From: Isoetes taiwanensis
Taxonomy: Eukaryota > Streptophyta > Lycopodiopsida > Isoetales > Isoetaceae
Assembly: GCA_021234155.1 (NCBI GenBank)
Contig: JAJEKV010000110.1
Span: 2,944,338-3,008,337, forward strand
Direction of reading: 5' to 3'
DNA length: 64,000 nucleotides
The stretch's first letter is position 1; each line of letters begins with the position of its first letter. Position numbers and translations under genes: made by a program. Shown here piece by piece: positions 33,023-43,164 of the stretch. The notes under the pieces were generated by a model. That model worked only from the letters and a program-made list of their open reading frames with translations, ran no database searches and was not told where the DNA came from.

Positions 33023-35684
33023 TTGATGGGCGAGACAGTGGAGATAAAGCGATGGCATTACAAGGGTTTGGATGGCGAGGGTAAGAAAAGAATTGAGATG
33101 GAAAGGACCAGGCATCCATATATGCACGATGATCTTTATTTTGGTAGTGGCTCAAAGACAGTGGTTGCAAGGGTTGACTTTGACTTGCACGGGGCAGCGT
33201 ATATTGTCCATTACTTGGCAGATTTTGCTAGTAAGCACTCCTACATGGAGTCAATAGGAAGCCTGGAGCAGCAAGGCAAGCATCGGAGAATGTGGGACTA
33301 TTTGAAGCATTGCGTTGAGTCGCTAATGGGAGACAAAACATATGCGGAGCAATTTTCATTGCTCTCCAATTCCGTGCACGAGGCCACAATTGGAATCAGA
33401 TTGGATTCTTCAACTTGGCCACGGTGGGGACGACGCAGTAGACCAAGCTGGTCCTAGTCACGTTTAGCGTGCATACCTAAATTTACATTCAAACATTCTT
33501 GTACTATATAATATTCAAAAGAAATTCATTAAATGCTTGTTTGATGCTATTTGAGAAATTATTGTCCATGTACATAGCTCTTCTTTTCGTGTGTTTTTTG
33601 TGTTATTTATTGTGTGCTTTTTTTATATGTCGCAGCTCACGAAAATTATAAAGACAAAAAGTCAAAGCACACCCTTACAAGTGAGCACTATAATTATGTC
33701 TCATGAACAACACGACCAATCTCCTCCCAACATGGACACACCAGAGCATCAGGGTATGCCTTCGGGTCATCCTGATTTTTCAGTACCTTCGCATTTGAGG
33801 ACCCCCTCTTCTTTCTTGCAAAGCATGGAGAACGAGCTTGAATTGGCAAGTGCTCGGCAAGTGGAGAGAGCAGCAGCACATGCAAGAGCGAATGAGTATC
33901 GCACGGCTGAGTTATGAAGGCTGCGTGCGATGGATGACGTTTCTAAGAGAGAAAATTGCACCATCACAGAGGTGCATAATGTAGCTGGCGAGGCAGGGCC
34001 AGAGTATTGCTTGCATGGAGCAGGGATAGGTTCTGTACGTACGAAATCTAAATTCCTGACGTATAAAGTTAAAAAATACGTTTTTTTTTTTTTTTTGAAA
34101 AAACGTATTTTACGTATTTTTAGTCGCCAGGTGGGAAAAAAAATCCGGCGTGCACGAAACCTTCCGTTTCGCAGACATAAAGTTTTTCCCCGTCTGTTAA
34201 ACAGTAAAAAACCGCAAGATGCAAATTTTTTTTTTATTTCGCGTCAGTTGAGCGAAACCTTCCGTTCGCGATACAAAAAACGTTTCACGTACGCGAAACA
34301 GAAAAAGAAACTTTTTTTTTTTGCAGACGTTTCAATCGCTGCGTGAAACGCTGAAGGAGGTTTCGTCTGTGAAAAAAGAAAAAAAAGAAAAAAAATTGCG
34401 TTCGCATGCGAAACCTTTATTTCGCGTATGTTTTCGTGTACGTGAAAATCTTTCGACGCCGGATTTTTTTTTTTTGCCGTATTTTTTACGTTTTATACGA
34501 CAAATATGTGTCGTATTATACAATTCATACGTATTCCGTATGAAACGTACAACGTATTGAACCTATGCCCGGCATGGAGCAGACTACGAGGATATGATAA
34601 CAAATTTGGACAAGAATGAGTTTGAAAGAGATTGGCCTAGTAAGAGGGATAAGTACAAAGCTCACGAGTGCAAGATTGATGTGGTTCGAGCAAAAGCAGT
34701 CGAGCGGCATGTCCAAGTGAAGGGACACCTACCCCACAATGGTGAGTTCAGTAAGAGTTTTGCGCAGCAAGTATACTACGAGCTTGTGAAGGAAGTGCCT
34801 GTAAATTATGGGAGTAGAAAATGGAGGCAAGGAAGCGGTAGTGGGAACACCAAGAGGGTTAAGCTATCGGAAGATAGCGAGAGTGGGGCGCATGATGAGC
34901 GTATCACCATTACATACCTAGTTGCTGATGCTATCTGACTTTTGGAAGTGGCAGGGGTAGCCGCGGCTGGAGCCGTGAATGAGCTTGTAGATATTCGAGC
35001 CCAATTAAAGAATGAGAGAAGTCGGAACCTAACCCTTTCTGAAGAGAATATTCGCTTAAAGGACCGTGCCAATGGGTATGAGAAGATGGCTGCCGAATTA
35101 GAGGACACTAAACGGCAGCTAGTGGCATTGAACAGAGAGGCAACGGTCCTCAGGGAAAACAACGATCACTTGCGCAACCTGACAAGATCGTTGGACTCTG
35201 ACCCTTTTAGGGTGACTTGGAGCAGTCAATATCCTATCTCTCTCATGAGTATTTGTATGAGAGCTAGTAGGAAGAGCTAAAGGTTGTTGATTATAGACAT
35301 TGCGTGTGGTGTGCAGACAACTTGACACAGGTGGGCTGGTACACTCTAGGGTGTGGGCATCGTATGCACATGCGATGTGTTCTTGATTGGATGTTGCAAA
35401 GCCGCTTCTGTCCAATGCAAGACGGATGGATTTTTCCTGAATTGCAATATGCCATATTAAATATGCAAGGTCGCATGCCAGCTTTGCCACAACTAGTCAC
35501 TCGCAGGAGAGATGGGCAAATGCATACTTTTGAGAGTTATCGCGAGATGGAATTGTGGAGGGGAGTAGAGGAGCCGCGCGAATCAGAGGTAGTGCCAGAC
35601 ATTAACCAGTTCCTACCACCACCTCCAGGGCTGCAGGGTGATTGGGTTGATCCAACAGAGACCAATGAAAATAATGTCGAGTGA
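33023..35684 (+). pseudogene. Coiled-coil/RING-like protein, broken and MITE-interrupted
   Basis: Exon 1 is 33023-33457 (GETVEIKRWHYKGLDGEGKK, KTVVARVDFDLHGAAYIVHY). A GT-AG intron probably ends at TCGCAG near 33636. Later segments read MSHEQHDQSPPNMDTPEHQG, RLRAMDDVSKREN and CLHGA. After the 548-bp insertion come YEDMITNLDKNEFERDWPSK, QVYYELVKEVPVNYGSRKWR, a coiled coil (VDIRAQLKNERSRNLTLSEE onward, 34966-35200), then CVWCADNLTQVGWYTLGCGH, MHMRCVLDWMLQSRFCP. The last part is RING-like: C-x2-C, C-x-H, C and a final C-P without its partner Cys. Several in-frame stops occur (33915, 34936, 35250). Order and size resemble the TE-A and TE-C coiled-coil/RING genes, though residues are not obviously homologous. 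Function unknown. Confidence 0.55.
34024..34571. mobile_element. Foldback MITE inserted in the RING-like gene
   Basis: The 548-bp insert is flanked by the 11-bp direct repeat GCATGGAGCAG (34013-34023 and 34572-34582). Its ends are inverted: left GGGATAGGTTC, right reverse complement GGGCATAGGTTC. Inner arms also pair (AAAAATCCGGCGT on both sides). Removing the insert and one repeat joins CLHGA to YEDMI in frame. The terminal inversion and a 9-11-bp duplication fit a Mutator-type foldback MITE. Confidence 0.75.
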
Positions 35685-35880
35685 CGTATAATGAGACAGA
35701 TTAAATTTTGACTTGTATCATTTTGCGAATGGATAGTAAGGTGTCTGATATTACTTCAAATAAACTCCATTGTCTAAGGAAGCATCAAAACAGGCATTAG
35801 GTATTCTAGAACCTTTCACTCTGAACTCCTTGGATCAACTGCCATCTCTTTCACCTCGGGTTAGTCCTATTTTGTTTGTC

Positions 35881-35953
35881 CTGTTTGATGTATCTAAAGT
35901 GCCCCCTAGGTTTGCTCACTCATTTTAGGTGGCACTTTAGATTAGTCAAATAG
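35881..35953 (+). other. Hairpin 1
   Basis: The left arm CTGTTTGATGTATCTAAAGT, then GCCCCCTAG, pairs with a right arm whose reverse complement is CTATTTGACTAATCTAAAGT, then GCCACCTAA. The loop is about 14 nt. Weaker pairing extends outward to about 35848 and 36000. Confidence 0.7.
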
Positions 35954-36110
35954 GAAAATCGAAAAGGGAGTGAGCCTGGACTGGGATTTAGCTTCTCCAC
36001 ACCCTTCGAGATGGTTGTCGACTAACCAGGCTTGTATTGTTCACGGCAAACAATGTAGATTTCTCGAAATTCTTGTTACCTCCTTTACAAAGAGCAAGCT
36101 TTGCTCTCGC

Positions 36111-36190
36111 TCTCTTTTAGAGACTCTCTGTGGTAATGTAGCTTAGTGTTTTTGCTAGATTACATTACACAGGGAGGCTCTAAATGAGAG
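36111..36190 (+). other. Hairpin 2
   Basis: The left arm TCTCTTTTAGAGACTCTCTG, then TGGTAATGTAGCTTAG, pairs with a right arm whose reverse complement is CTCTCATTTAGAGCCTCCCT, then GTGTAATGTAATCTAG. The outer flanks (36065-36110 and 36190-36230) continue to pair imperfectly. Confidence 0.75.
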
Positions 36191-36251
36191 GTGGAGCAGA
36201 ACTCATTCTTCGTAGAGGTGGAAGTTCTCGTATACAAGTTGCTATAACGTC

Positions 36252-36418
36252 AGAAGTGAGAGCGTTCCTTAATTTCAAGCCAAAGTGCTGCTTGAGCTTT
36301 GTCCATTCGTATAGCGGTTGTTAGGCACCAAATCATGGAACATCCCTTCTCCTGTTATTGATGGAGAACCTTGAGTAGCACTGTGACTTGAAATTAGAGA
36401 ACGTGTCCCCTTTGGAGT
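36252..36418 (+). other. Hairpin 3
   Basis: The left arm contains GTTCCTTAATTTCAAGCCAA, then AGTGCTGCTTGAG. The right arm reverse complement is GTTCTCTAATTTCAAGTCAC, then AGTGCTACTCAAG. The loop holds about 60 nt. Confidence 0.7.
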
Positions 36419-36729
36419 CGTGGTAGACTGTACAGGGACAGAGGTAACAAGATTTCTCTATTCCATTGTGGCCGTGGATGATACACCCTAGTGGTTGCTT
36501 GCGATGCTGACTGTGGCTGGAAGTTCACGAGATGATGTTGAGACGGAGTCACGGGCCAATAATGCCTCTGACATCTGGACCTCTAGTGAGGCCTTCTTTC
36601 CTTTGAACAACATGGCAGATAAAATCATGGTGACACCACTGAAAAGAAGGGTTTGATGTAGAGGGACAGATTCCATTGGGATTTAGCGGTCCAAGCGTGG
36701 AGGGATTCATCACTCATCATGTGATTGAT

Positions 36730-36861
36730 GAGTAAAAGCATCGAGACTTCCCAATCTTTCTTTTTCCGCCTCTTTGGGCAATGTAGCTTAGTTTACATCC
36801 TAAGTTCCATTGTTCAAAGAGGCGTGAAAGCAAGATTTGGGAATCCGCGATGCTTTGACTC
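36730..36861 (+). other. Hairpin 4
   Basis: The left arm GAGTAAAAGCATCGAGACTT continues CCCAATCTTTC and CGCCTCTTTG. The right-arm reverse complement is GAGTCAAAGCATCGCGGATT, then CCCAAATCTTGC and CGCCTCTTTG. Arms are about 60 nt with a short loop. Confidence 0.8.
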
Positions 36862-36978
36862 TGATATTCCTTGAGGCAGCTGATGGTTCTTGCCATGCTA
36901 TAGGCCACTATATATCCTGTGAACCTTTCTTAACGAGAGAGTACATGGTAATCATCAACAGTGGATCGTGCCTCTTGC

Positions 36979-37132
36979 GAGACTCCATCTCCATCAAAAT
37001 TGGCTCAACTAATCCGTGGCTGTTTGGCCCCTTCGTATGCGTAGATTACTTCTCATCAGCAAGATTCTGTAGCACGCGAAGGGGCAGTCAGCAACGGAAG
37101 TCAAGCTGGTTTTGACGAGGGGTGAAGTCTCT
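36979..37132 (+). other. Hairpin 5
   Basis: The left arm begins GAGACTCCATCTCCATCAAA and reaches CCGTGGCTGTTTGGCCCCTT. The right-arm reverse complement begins GAGACTTCACCCCTCGTCAA and reaches CCGTTGCTGACTGCCCCTTC. It shares its inner half with hairpins 7 and 8. Confidence 0.75.
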
Positions 37133-37226
37133 CAAGGAACTCAGGTCGACTGAGGGTGGTGATGATCGGGATGAGATACGTTCCATTCTCTAAAGGTCCA
37201 TTAATTCTATGCCATAATGATGCTTA

Positions 37227-37472
37227 ACATCGTCCCATCCACTGGATAGGTAAGGCGTAACTCCGGTATGCCAAATCGCCATTTGAATGCCATCGGGACC
37301 TATAATCTGTACCTCCATTCCTTTGGGCGACACCTACCATGTAAACCCATTAGGTATTCAGAGCATGTGCCACCCAAAGAAATAGAGTACAGATTATAGG
37401 TCCTGGTGGCATTCAAATCCCAATTTGGCGTACCGGAGTTATGCCTTACCTATCCATTGAATGGGACGATGT
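37227..37472 (+). other. Hairpin 6, longest arms
   Basis: Arms of about 110 nt. Left: CATCGTCCCATCCACTGGAT, AGGTAAGGCGTAACTCCGGT, GGGACCTATAATCTGTAC. The right-arm reverse complement: CATCGTCCCATTCAATGGAT, AGGTAAGGCATAACTCCGGT, AGGACCTATAATCTGTAC. Roughly 85% paired with a loop of about 35 nt. Confidence 0.85.
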
Positions 37473-37488
37473 GGATCATGTATCTTAT

Positions 37489-37641
37489 GAACCCTCTTCA
37501 GGATCAGATTCGTCTCAACTGGTCCGTGGCTGTTTGGCCCCTTGGCATGCGTAGATAACTTCATATCAGCAAGATTCTATGGCATGCAAAGAGGCAAGCA
37601 GCAATGGAAGTCGAGACGAATCTGATCCGGGGAGGGTTCTC
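37489..37641 (+). other. Hairpin 7
   Basis: The left arm GAACCCTCTTCAGGATCAGA, then TTCGTCTCAACTGGTCCGTG, pairs with a right arm whose reverse complement is GAACCCTCCCCGGATCAGAT, then TCGTCTCGACTTCCATTG. The outer 25 nt of each arm are nearly perfect. Confidence 0.8.
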
Positions 37642-37713
37642 AAGACACTATGGTCGATGGAAGTAATGGAACGTGGTGACACATAATCATTGGAGAGTGG
37701 ATCGTGTATCTTG

Positions 37714-37869
37714 TGAAATCTCGTCTCCATCAAGATCGGCTCGATTGATCCGTGGCCGTTTGACCCCTTGGCATGCGCAGATTACTTCTCATCCGCAAGA
37801 TTCTGTGGCATGCGAAGGGATAAGCAGCAATGAAAGTCAAACCGGTCTTGATGGGGGAGAAGTTTCTCT
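37714..37869 (+). other. Hairpin 8
   Basis: The left arm AATCTCGTCTCCATCAAGAT continues CGGCTCGATTGATCCGTGGC. The right-arm reverse complement is AACTTCTCCCCCATCAAGAC, then CGGTTTGACTTTCATTGCTG. It is the same family as hairpins 5 and 7. Confidence 0.8.
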
Positions 37870-38175
37870 AGGCACTTAGGTCGATTGAGGTGATAGCCAC
37901 GATGTCAAGGCAGCAATGAAACATGGAATGTTATACATGAAACATGGAACGAAGTTACAAATTGTTAAAATGACAATAACCATCATACATGAAAGAAATT
38001 TAGAACACGATAACCGAATATATAGAAGAACAAAACTTATAACAAAAATTTACTTTTTATTAATAGTGCCAGAATGGTTACAATAGTTTGAAAATCCTCA
38101 TGCACGGTTATAATAGACTGAAGATACTCATCACATCATCTTTCTAGGCAGCACCATCTTCATCAATTTCATCGT

Positions 38176-41100
38176 TCAGAGTTCCATCCTCTGCTGCCTG
38201 CTGACCTTATGACCCTTTCCCTTAGTGCAACATCCTCGAGGCATGTTTCTTCTAGTACGTTCTCTGTTTGTCAAGGTAATTGGCATTGGAGAGTCCGATG
38301 GATCACGTAGGCCAGTCAAGTCCTTAACTGCACATGGCCTTTCTGTATCGGACTCCTCGGTATCCTCGCTGTCAGCTGACTCGTCTGAGAATATGACTTG
38401 GCCTATATCATCTTCATCGTCAACGAAGTGGGTACGCTGAATGTCTTCGTCAACATGGTTTGCAGCATTTATTGCAAGCAGTTCGTCCTCACTGTCTTCG
38501 AAGCTGTCCTCTTCCACTTCGGAATCTGCATCCACGAAAGGAAACTGTAGCTTATCGATTGCGGATGTACCACTGTTGCAATTCAATAGCCGCCAGTTTG
38601 AGAAGTTGTATACAAGTTTGTCAGCCTTCTTATGTAGCAAGCGATTGCGGGTGACACTTTGTATGTACTTACAGGCACTCCAATTCCTCTCACTTGCACT
38701 ATTGGAAGATACCAAGGAGAGGGTAGTCATTGCAATTGCCTGCAAGGCATCAGTAACTTGCCCGTGGGCTTGCCATTATGCATAAGATTCCATATTTGGT
38801 TCCTTCTTATGACTCTCCAGTGCGTCATGAAGCTCTTCATCTGCCCACCTTCCACTCAAGTTCTGGTATTCGATTAACTCGGCAATGAAAAGCTTGTAGT
38901 CCCAGCTGTTAGGATAGTACATTTTTGCAACCTTCTTCAACGAACCCATCACTTCTTTATCTGTATGCTAGTCCATATCGTGGTTCTGTAGGTCTAAGGC
39001 ATGTGCGGCACCATGAAGATCATTGTAGGACTTCTTCCATCGTTCATTCAAGTCTCTGAGCAGTGCTGCGCGCTTAGCATTGTCAAAGGGCGCATTGGGG
39101 CCATCACGTTCTAGGAAGGATTGAATGGAGTGCCAACACCTCCAGACCTTTCCGGTGCTTTCCTTCGAAGAATCAAGGGTTTTGATGGCATGACAAACAG
39201 GTAGCATGCACCTCACAACATTCTTTACTCCTTTCCAAAATGTCTCGCGCCCAAGCATTTCTCGAAGGGCAGCAGCTTCTTGTCAGTGTTTGGAAGCATT
39301 TTTCCCTTTCTGCCTCCTTTCCCATTCAAAAAACTCTGTTTGATTGAAGGTTGAGATAATCCAATCACGACACTTAAGCACTCTTTCAAGACAGATGTAA
39401 TTGGAACCAAATCGCGTTTGCCTAGAATTCATAAGTGCTAGGACCTTCTGACGCAATGACTTGTAAATGGCATAAATTGCCGGCTTCTTTGTGATGAATT
39501 TTACAAGGTGGCGCGCTTTCTGAATAGGATCTTTGAACCACGTGTGCTTTGAGAACCAATCCTTGAGCAATAGGTTCGGGCAATGGCATTGGCAGACTAG
39601 CGTGCAACCCTAAAAATTCAGACTCCAATAATTCGCCCGCTAACTTGCAATTAGATGCGTTATCCATTACAACCTGAAATATTCTCTTCAGTCCAAAACT
39701 CTCTATCACAGCCTTTGTTTTCTGAAAAATCCAATCTCCTATCACTTGGTCAGTTTTGGTTTCTCACAGTTTTCAAAAATACTTTGCCCCCTGGATACAC
39801 GCTCATGAAGTTTATAAGATGGTCCTTGTTTACATTGCTCCAACCATCAGTCACTAGTGAAGCTGGCCTGGCTTCAGTAACACGACACAATTTCATCTCC
39901 ACCCTCTCGACTATTTTTCCGTGTATTTCATCAACCATTTTATTGTTGGCATGCTTGTATGAAGGCAACCTAAAAGTCGGCCCTGTTTTGGCAACCTCCT
40001 GGAAGGCTTCTTTCATTGCTTTGTGCTCCAAAATATGTGGAGACAACTCGGCATATAAAAATGCCTCTACAACTTTCAATTGCGTCTTCTTCAGTTGTTC
40101 TGATGTTAAGCAATGATCAACCCTTTGTTGCTTCGTCTGTCTTTCCACTATTTCAATTGTCTCTATCATTCTCTGCTCTCCCGTACTTATACCTTTTTTT
40201 TTTTTTTTGAAGAACTGTGTCATCAATATATTAAAAGAATGGTAATGTTACAAAGCAAGTGAGGAGGAAGGAGAACTGCCCCAAAGAGGTAGCGATGCCT
40301 CGACACTCCACAACAAACTCACAGAAAAACTGCAACTCTACTGCTGTACAAACCGACCATCACCATCTACAACACCCAAGAAGAACCGCCAAATAGCAAA
40401 CTTCTAATCCCGGGAACATCAGAAAGCTTTGAAATAGCTTGTACCTGAGTCGAGGAATTAGAGAGGCTGCAGGCTGCTGAATCCCCTGAAAGATCCACAA
40501 CCGCCACCGCTTCAAATCAGCCACACCAACCAAGCCACGTACAGATGCAAGGCTTGCTGCCGCAAGAGCGGCCAAGCACCAGGATACACATGAAGCAGCA
40601 ACTGCTGGCTAGTCAATCTCACCTGAAACAGAGCCCTAACCCAATCCCAGGCAGCCTGCAAGTGAGGGCATAACACCAGACAATACTCCACAGTCTCACG
40701 ATGAAGAACACAACAAGGGTAGAGAGGGCTCACACCCGGCCTATTAAACTGACTCACAAGGGCATTCACCCTGATATAGCGGTGCACCACCTGCCACAGA
40801 AGCACCCTAACCTTCGATGGGGAAAGTGAGCTCCATGTCCACGTCCAAACCGAGTGCCATCGAGAACCCGAAAGCTGCAGAGACCACTTGCCTGAAAGGG
40901 GCAGTGTGTCATGAATATCCAACACCCGATAACAAGACCGCACAAAACAAAAAGACACAACATCCGGATAAACTTTCCAAACCTGCACCACCACATCATC
41001 CTGAGGGACTATAGGTATGTGGAGCGGAATACGCCCCGCCACTTGTTCCCAGATAGCCCGGTCACTGCCCCTCAGGCGAAAGAGAGCTCGAAAGAATTCC

Positions 41101-41807
41101 CACGAAGCTAGCTGACCACCCCAATACCAATCCTCCAAGATGAGCACAGCAGCTCGCCTCCAACGGGCCTGCGTCCAAGCATGCACGGTGGCAGCCAAGG
41201 CAAGTGCGCAGGGACCCTAGTCCACCCTCGATTGGTATGCTACCCCAACAGGGGGGTGGTATAGTTATTTTCGTTTGCTTCTGCTCGGCACTGCTCTTGA
41301 GTATCCGTAACTCGTCTTTTTTCATATTATTCTTCGTTTTGCGTATTCCATCCAGTTGAGACAACCTTTCAATGGCATCCTTTTGCAAGTCAACAGATGC
41401 AGTACAAGTCGCAACACCGACGTCTCGTTACGTAAGATGTGAGCTCAAATTCTTGTTGCAGAACCATTTATCGATGAGTATCCACAAAACACACATTCCC
41501 ACTCATTTACGCCAAACTCTTTCACAAAATCCCATTCTGGGCCTCTTTTCCGACCGGCAACCCCAGTAACGCGACCATGTGCACATGGTGCAGTCCCTGT
41601 GGCCCTGCCATGTGCGTGCGCAGCCCTCGCACCTCTAGAGGTGGATGCATGACCGCTGTCTGCACCTCCTGAGATAGATGCATGACCAGTCGCCATTGCT
41701 GTTAGCTTGGCTGACAATGTCTGTTGATCGGACTCCTTGATTACACAAACTAAAGGAAGTACATGGGTAAGTGTATTGATCTCAGCCTTTCCTAAAACAA
41801 AAGTCAT
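38176..41807 (-). pseudogene. hAT-superfamily transposase with BED finger, LINE-interrupted
   Basis: From the 5' side: a BED-type zinc finger near 41600-41450 (WDFVKEFGVNEWECVFCGYS followed by SATRI), a linker (KDELRILKSSAEQKQTKIT), then ISTGEQRMIETIEIVERQ. The RNase-H-like core includes SLVTDGWSNVNKDHLINFMS and VVMDNASNCKLAGELL, and helical regions follow (MLKDWFSKHTWFKDPIQKAR, RFGSNYICLERVLKCRDWII). The dimerisation region reads TLSLVSSNSASERNWSACKY and RLLHKKADKLVYNFSNWRLL, and the C terminus is acidic. The D of TDGW and D of MDN are the first two catalytic positions of hAT enzymes. At least five frame changes or stops make this a pseudogene, and LINE-D is inserted between KIT and ISTGE. 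Confidence 0.85.
40192..41259 (-). mobile_element. LINE-D: 5'-truncated insertion in the hAT gene
   Basis: The 1,068-bp minus-strand insert has its poly(A) tail visible as T's at 40194-40208 and is bordered by TATA on each side (40188-40191, 41260-41263). Removing it restores the hAT codons KIT-ISTGEQ. The encoded C-terminal part of ORF2 (40512-41198) shows CFVRSCYRVLDIHDTLPLSG, WTWSSLSPSKVRVLLWQVVH, VSPLYPCCVLHRETVEYCLV and CPHLQAAWDWV, the zf-RVT domain that ends many plant LINE ORF2 proteins. The element is otherwise missing endonuclease and RT. Confidence 0.85.
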
Positions 41808-42199
41808 AATCTGATGTTTTAAACTGAATCAGTTTACTTCACAACACAAGTCTCCTATTTGCAGAAGGTTTACATCACAAAAGCAAAGGGAAACCAAATT
41901 AGAAATCGAACTGTTACCCAACTTAATGAAGTAAGTTTAGACCTCATTATGGCGAGGTATTTTCATTTTTAAATAACTAATACAAATATCTCAGTTCCTC
42001 TCCACTGTTGGATGCACATATGCAAGTGACTTCTGTTCCAGTCAGGTGATTTGAACCACTTGGCAGCCACATTCTTGCTCGCCCATAACATTGCTCATGG
42101 AAATAATTTGAGGAAATCGCCAGCTCTCTAATATCTCTATTATTTGGCACAGGTTATACAAAATTCTATACATGGGTCATTCAAATGTAGTTTGACTAA
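41808..42199. other. No gene recognised
   Basis: AT-rich spacer between the hAT gene and the AMP deaminase fragment. It may contain the hAT left end or an upstream AMP deaminase intron. Confidence 0.4.
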
Positions 42200-42770
42200 A
42201 ATCGGGCCTGAGCATGTCACCTCAGAGCAATAATTCACTGTTCTTGAATTACCATCGGAATCCGTTTCCTATGTTCTTTGCACAGGGCCTTAATGTATCA
42301 TTGTCCACTGATGACCCTCTACAAATACATCTAACGAAGGAGCCATTGGTTGAAGAGTATAGCATTGCTGCACAGGTACGGATGTTCAACTTTTAGCAAA
42401 GTAAGGATGGTATATCATAAGAAAATTGCTGTCTTCTACCTTATTTTCCCCACAATTAGTACGCTTTATTCCAAAAGATGTTGTGTGTTCTGATTTTTTT
42501 AGATATTTTAATTTGTAGGTGTGGAAATTGTCATCCTCAGATCTTTGTGAAGTTGCCCGAAATTTGGTCTTTTAGTCTGGATTTTCTCATCGCCTTAAGG
42601 TGTGAAGTGACCTTTGACTTTAACTTTTGCATTGACATGTCTGATTCCTATTATTTTAGTCTCATTGGGTTGGAATGGACTATCATATTAGAGGCCTGAA
42701 GGAAATGATATTCACAAGACTAATGTTCCACACATGAGGATTGAATTCCGCCATCAACATGTGCCACAAC
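42200..42770 (+). pseudogene. AMP deaminase C-terminal exons, fragment
   Basis: Exon a (42214-42375, donor CAG|GTACGG) reads [20 protein letters not shown], then [20 protein letters not shown] and [10 protein letters not shown]. Exon b (42519-42599) reads VWKLSSSDLCEVARNLVF, a stop, SGFSHRLK. Exon c (from 42660) reads SHWVGMDYHIRGLKEMIFTR, then after a shift NVPHMRIEFRHQHVP. This is the highly conserved catalytic barrel end of plant AMP deaminase, with the STDDPLQ metal-binding segment. The enzyme converts AMP to IMP in the cytosol. Introns and splice signals are retained, so the copy came from genomic DNA rather than mRNA. A stop in exon b and a frameshift in exon c show it is dead. N-terminal exons are absent. 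Confidence 0.85.
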
Positions 42771-42828
42771 GTAGACTATATATCATAATGAAAATATAGG
42801 CTTAAGAAGAAACAATAAAAAACTACCT

Positions 42829-43164
42829 GATTGACTAGTGGAGGAATTTTGGCATGTGCTATAAGATCCTTTAGATGCCTAACTGAATAATTGCTAACAC
42901 CTATTGCTTTAATGAGTCCAAGCTCCATACATTTCTCCATACCTTCCCATGTCCCTCTTAAATCAAGAGGAAGAAAGTCCTCCTTCTTTGGCATCATTTT
43001 TGCTATGTTTTTCAGCTCACAGGCCAGTAGACCAAATAAAAATCAACATATTCGAGCTTCAGCTTCCTAATTAGAAAAGAAAAAATAAGAACATTGACCT
43101 TGTGCCAAAGGCTACAGATGGAACTAGACTGCCAGTATTTAGACGAAATGCTTTCATGTCCACC
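42829..43164 (-). pseudogene. Aldo-keto reductase fragment
   Basis: The first exon (Met 43164) reads MVDMKAFRLNTGSLVPSVAF then GT, the N-terminal strand of AKR4-type plant aldo-keto reductases. A second piece after acceptor TTAG near 43074 reads RKLKLEYVDFYLVYWPVS, then after a one-base shift LKNIAKMMPKKEDFLPLDLR, GTWEGMEKCMELGLIKAIGV and SNYSVRHLKDLIAHAKIPPL, ending VNQ|GT. These match the VDLYLVHWP and GVSNF/Y-x3-L blocks. The exon with the catalytic Tyr is missing, and later exons are absent. It lies tail to tail with the AMP deaminase fragment, 60 bp apart. Confidence 0.85.

Larger units (their letters stand above)
35840..37880 (+). ncRNA. Cluster of at least eight imperfect long hairpins
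   Basis: About 2 kb with no coding frame, in which successive segments each fold back on themselves with arms of 30-120 nt and short loops. The individual hairpins are listed below. Imperfect arms with scattered mismatches and bulges resemble plant MIRNA precursors or evolving inverted-repeat (hpRNA) loci. No known conserved miRNA was recognised. An alternative is a cluster of foldback transposons, but no common terminal repeat or target duplication is seen. Transcription is unproven. Confidence 0.5.

Noticed and set aside
36837-37115. 92-codon plus frame in the hairpin cluster
   Set aside because: Spans two foldbacks with no domain; composition and position fit non-coding hairpins.
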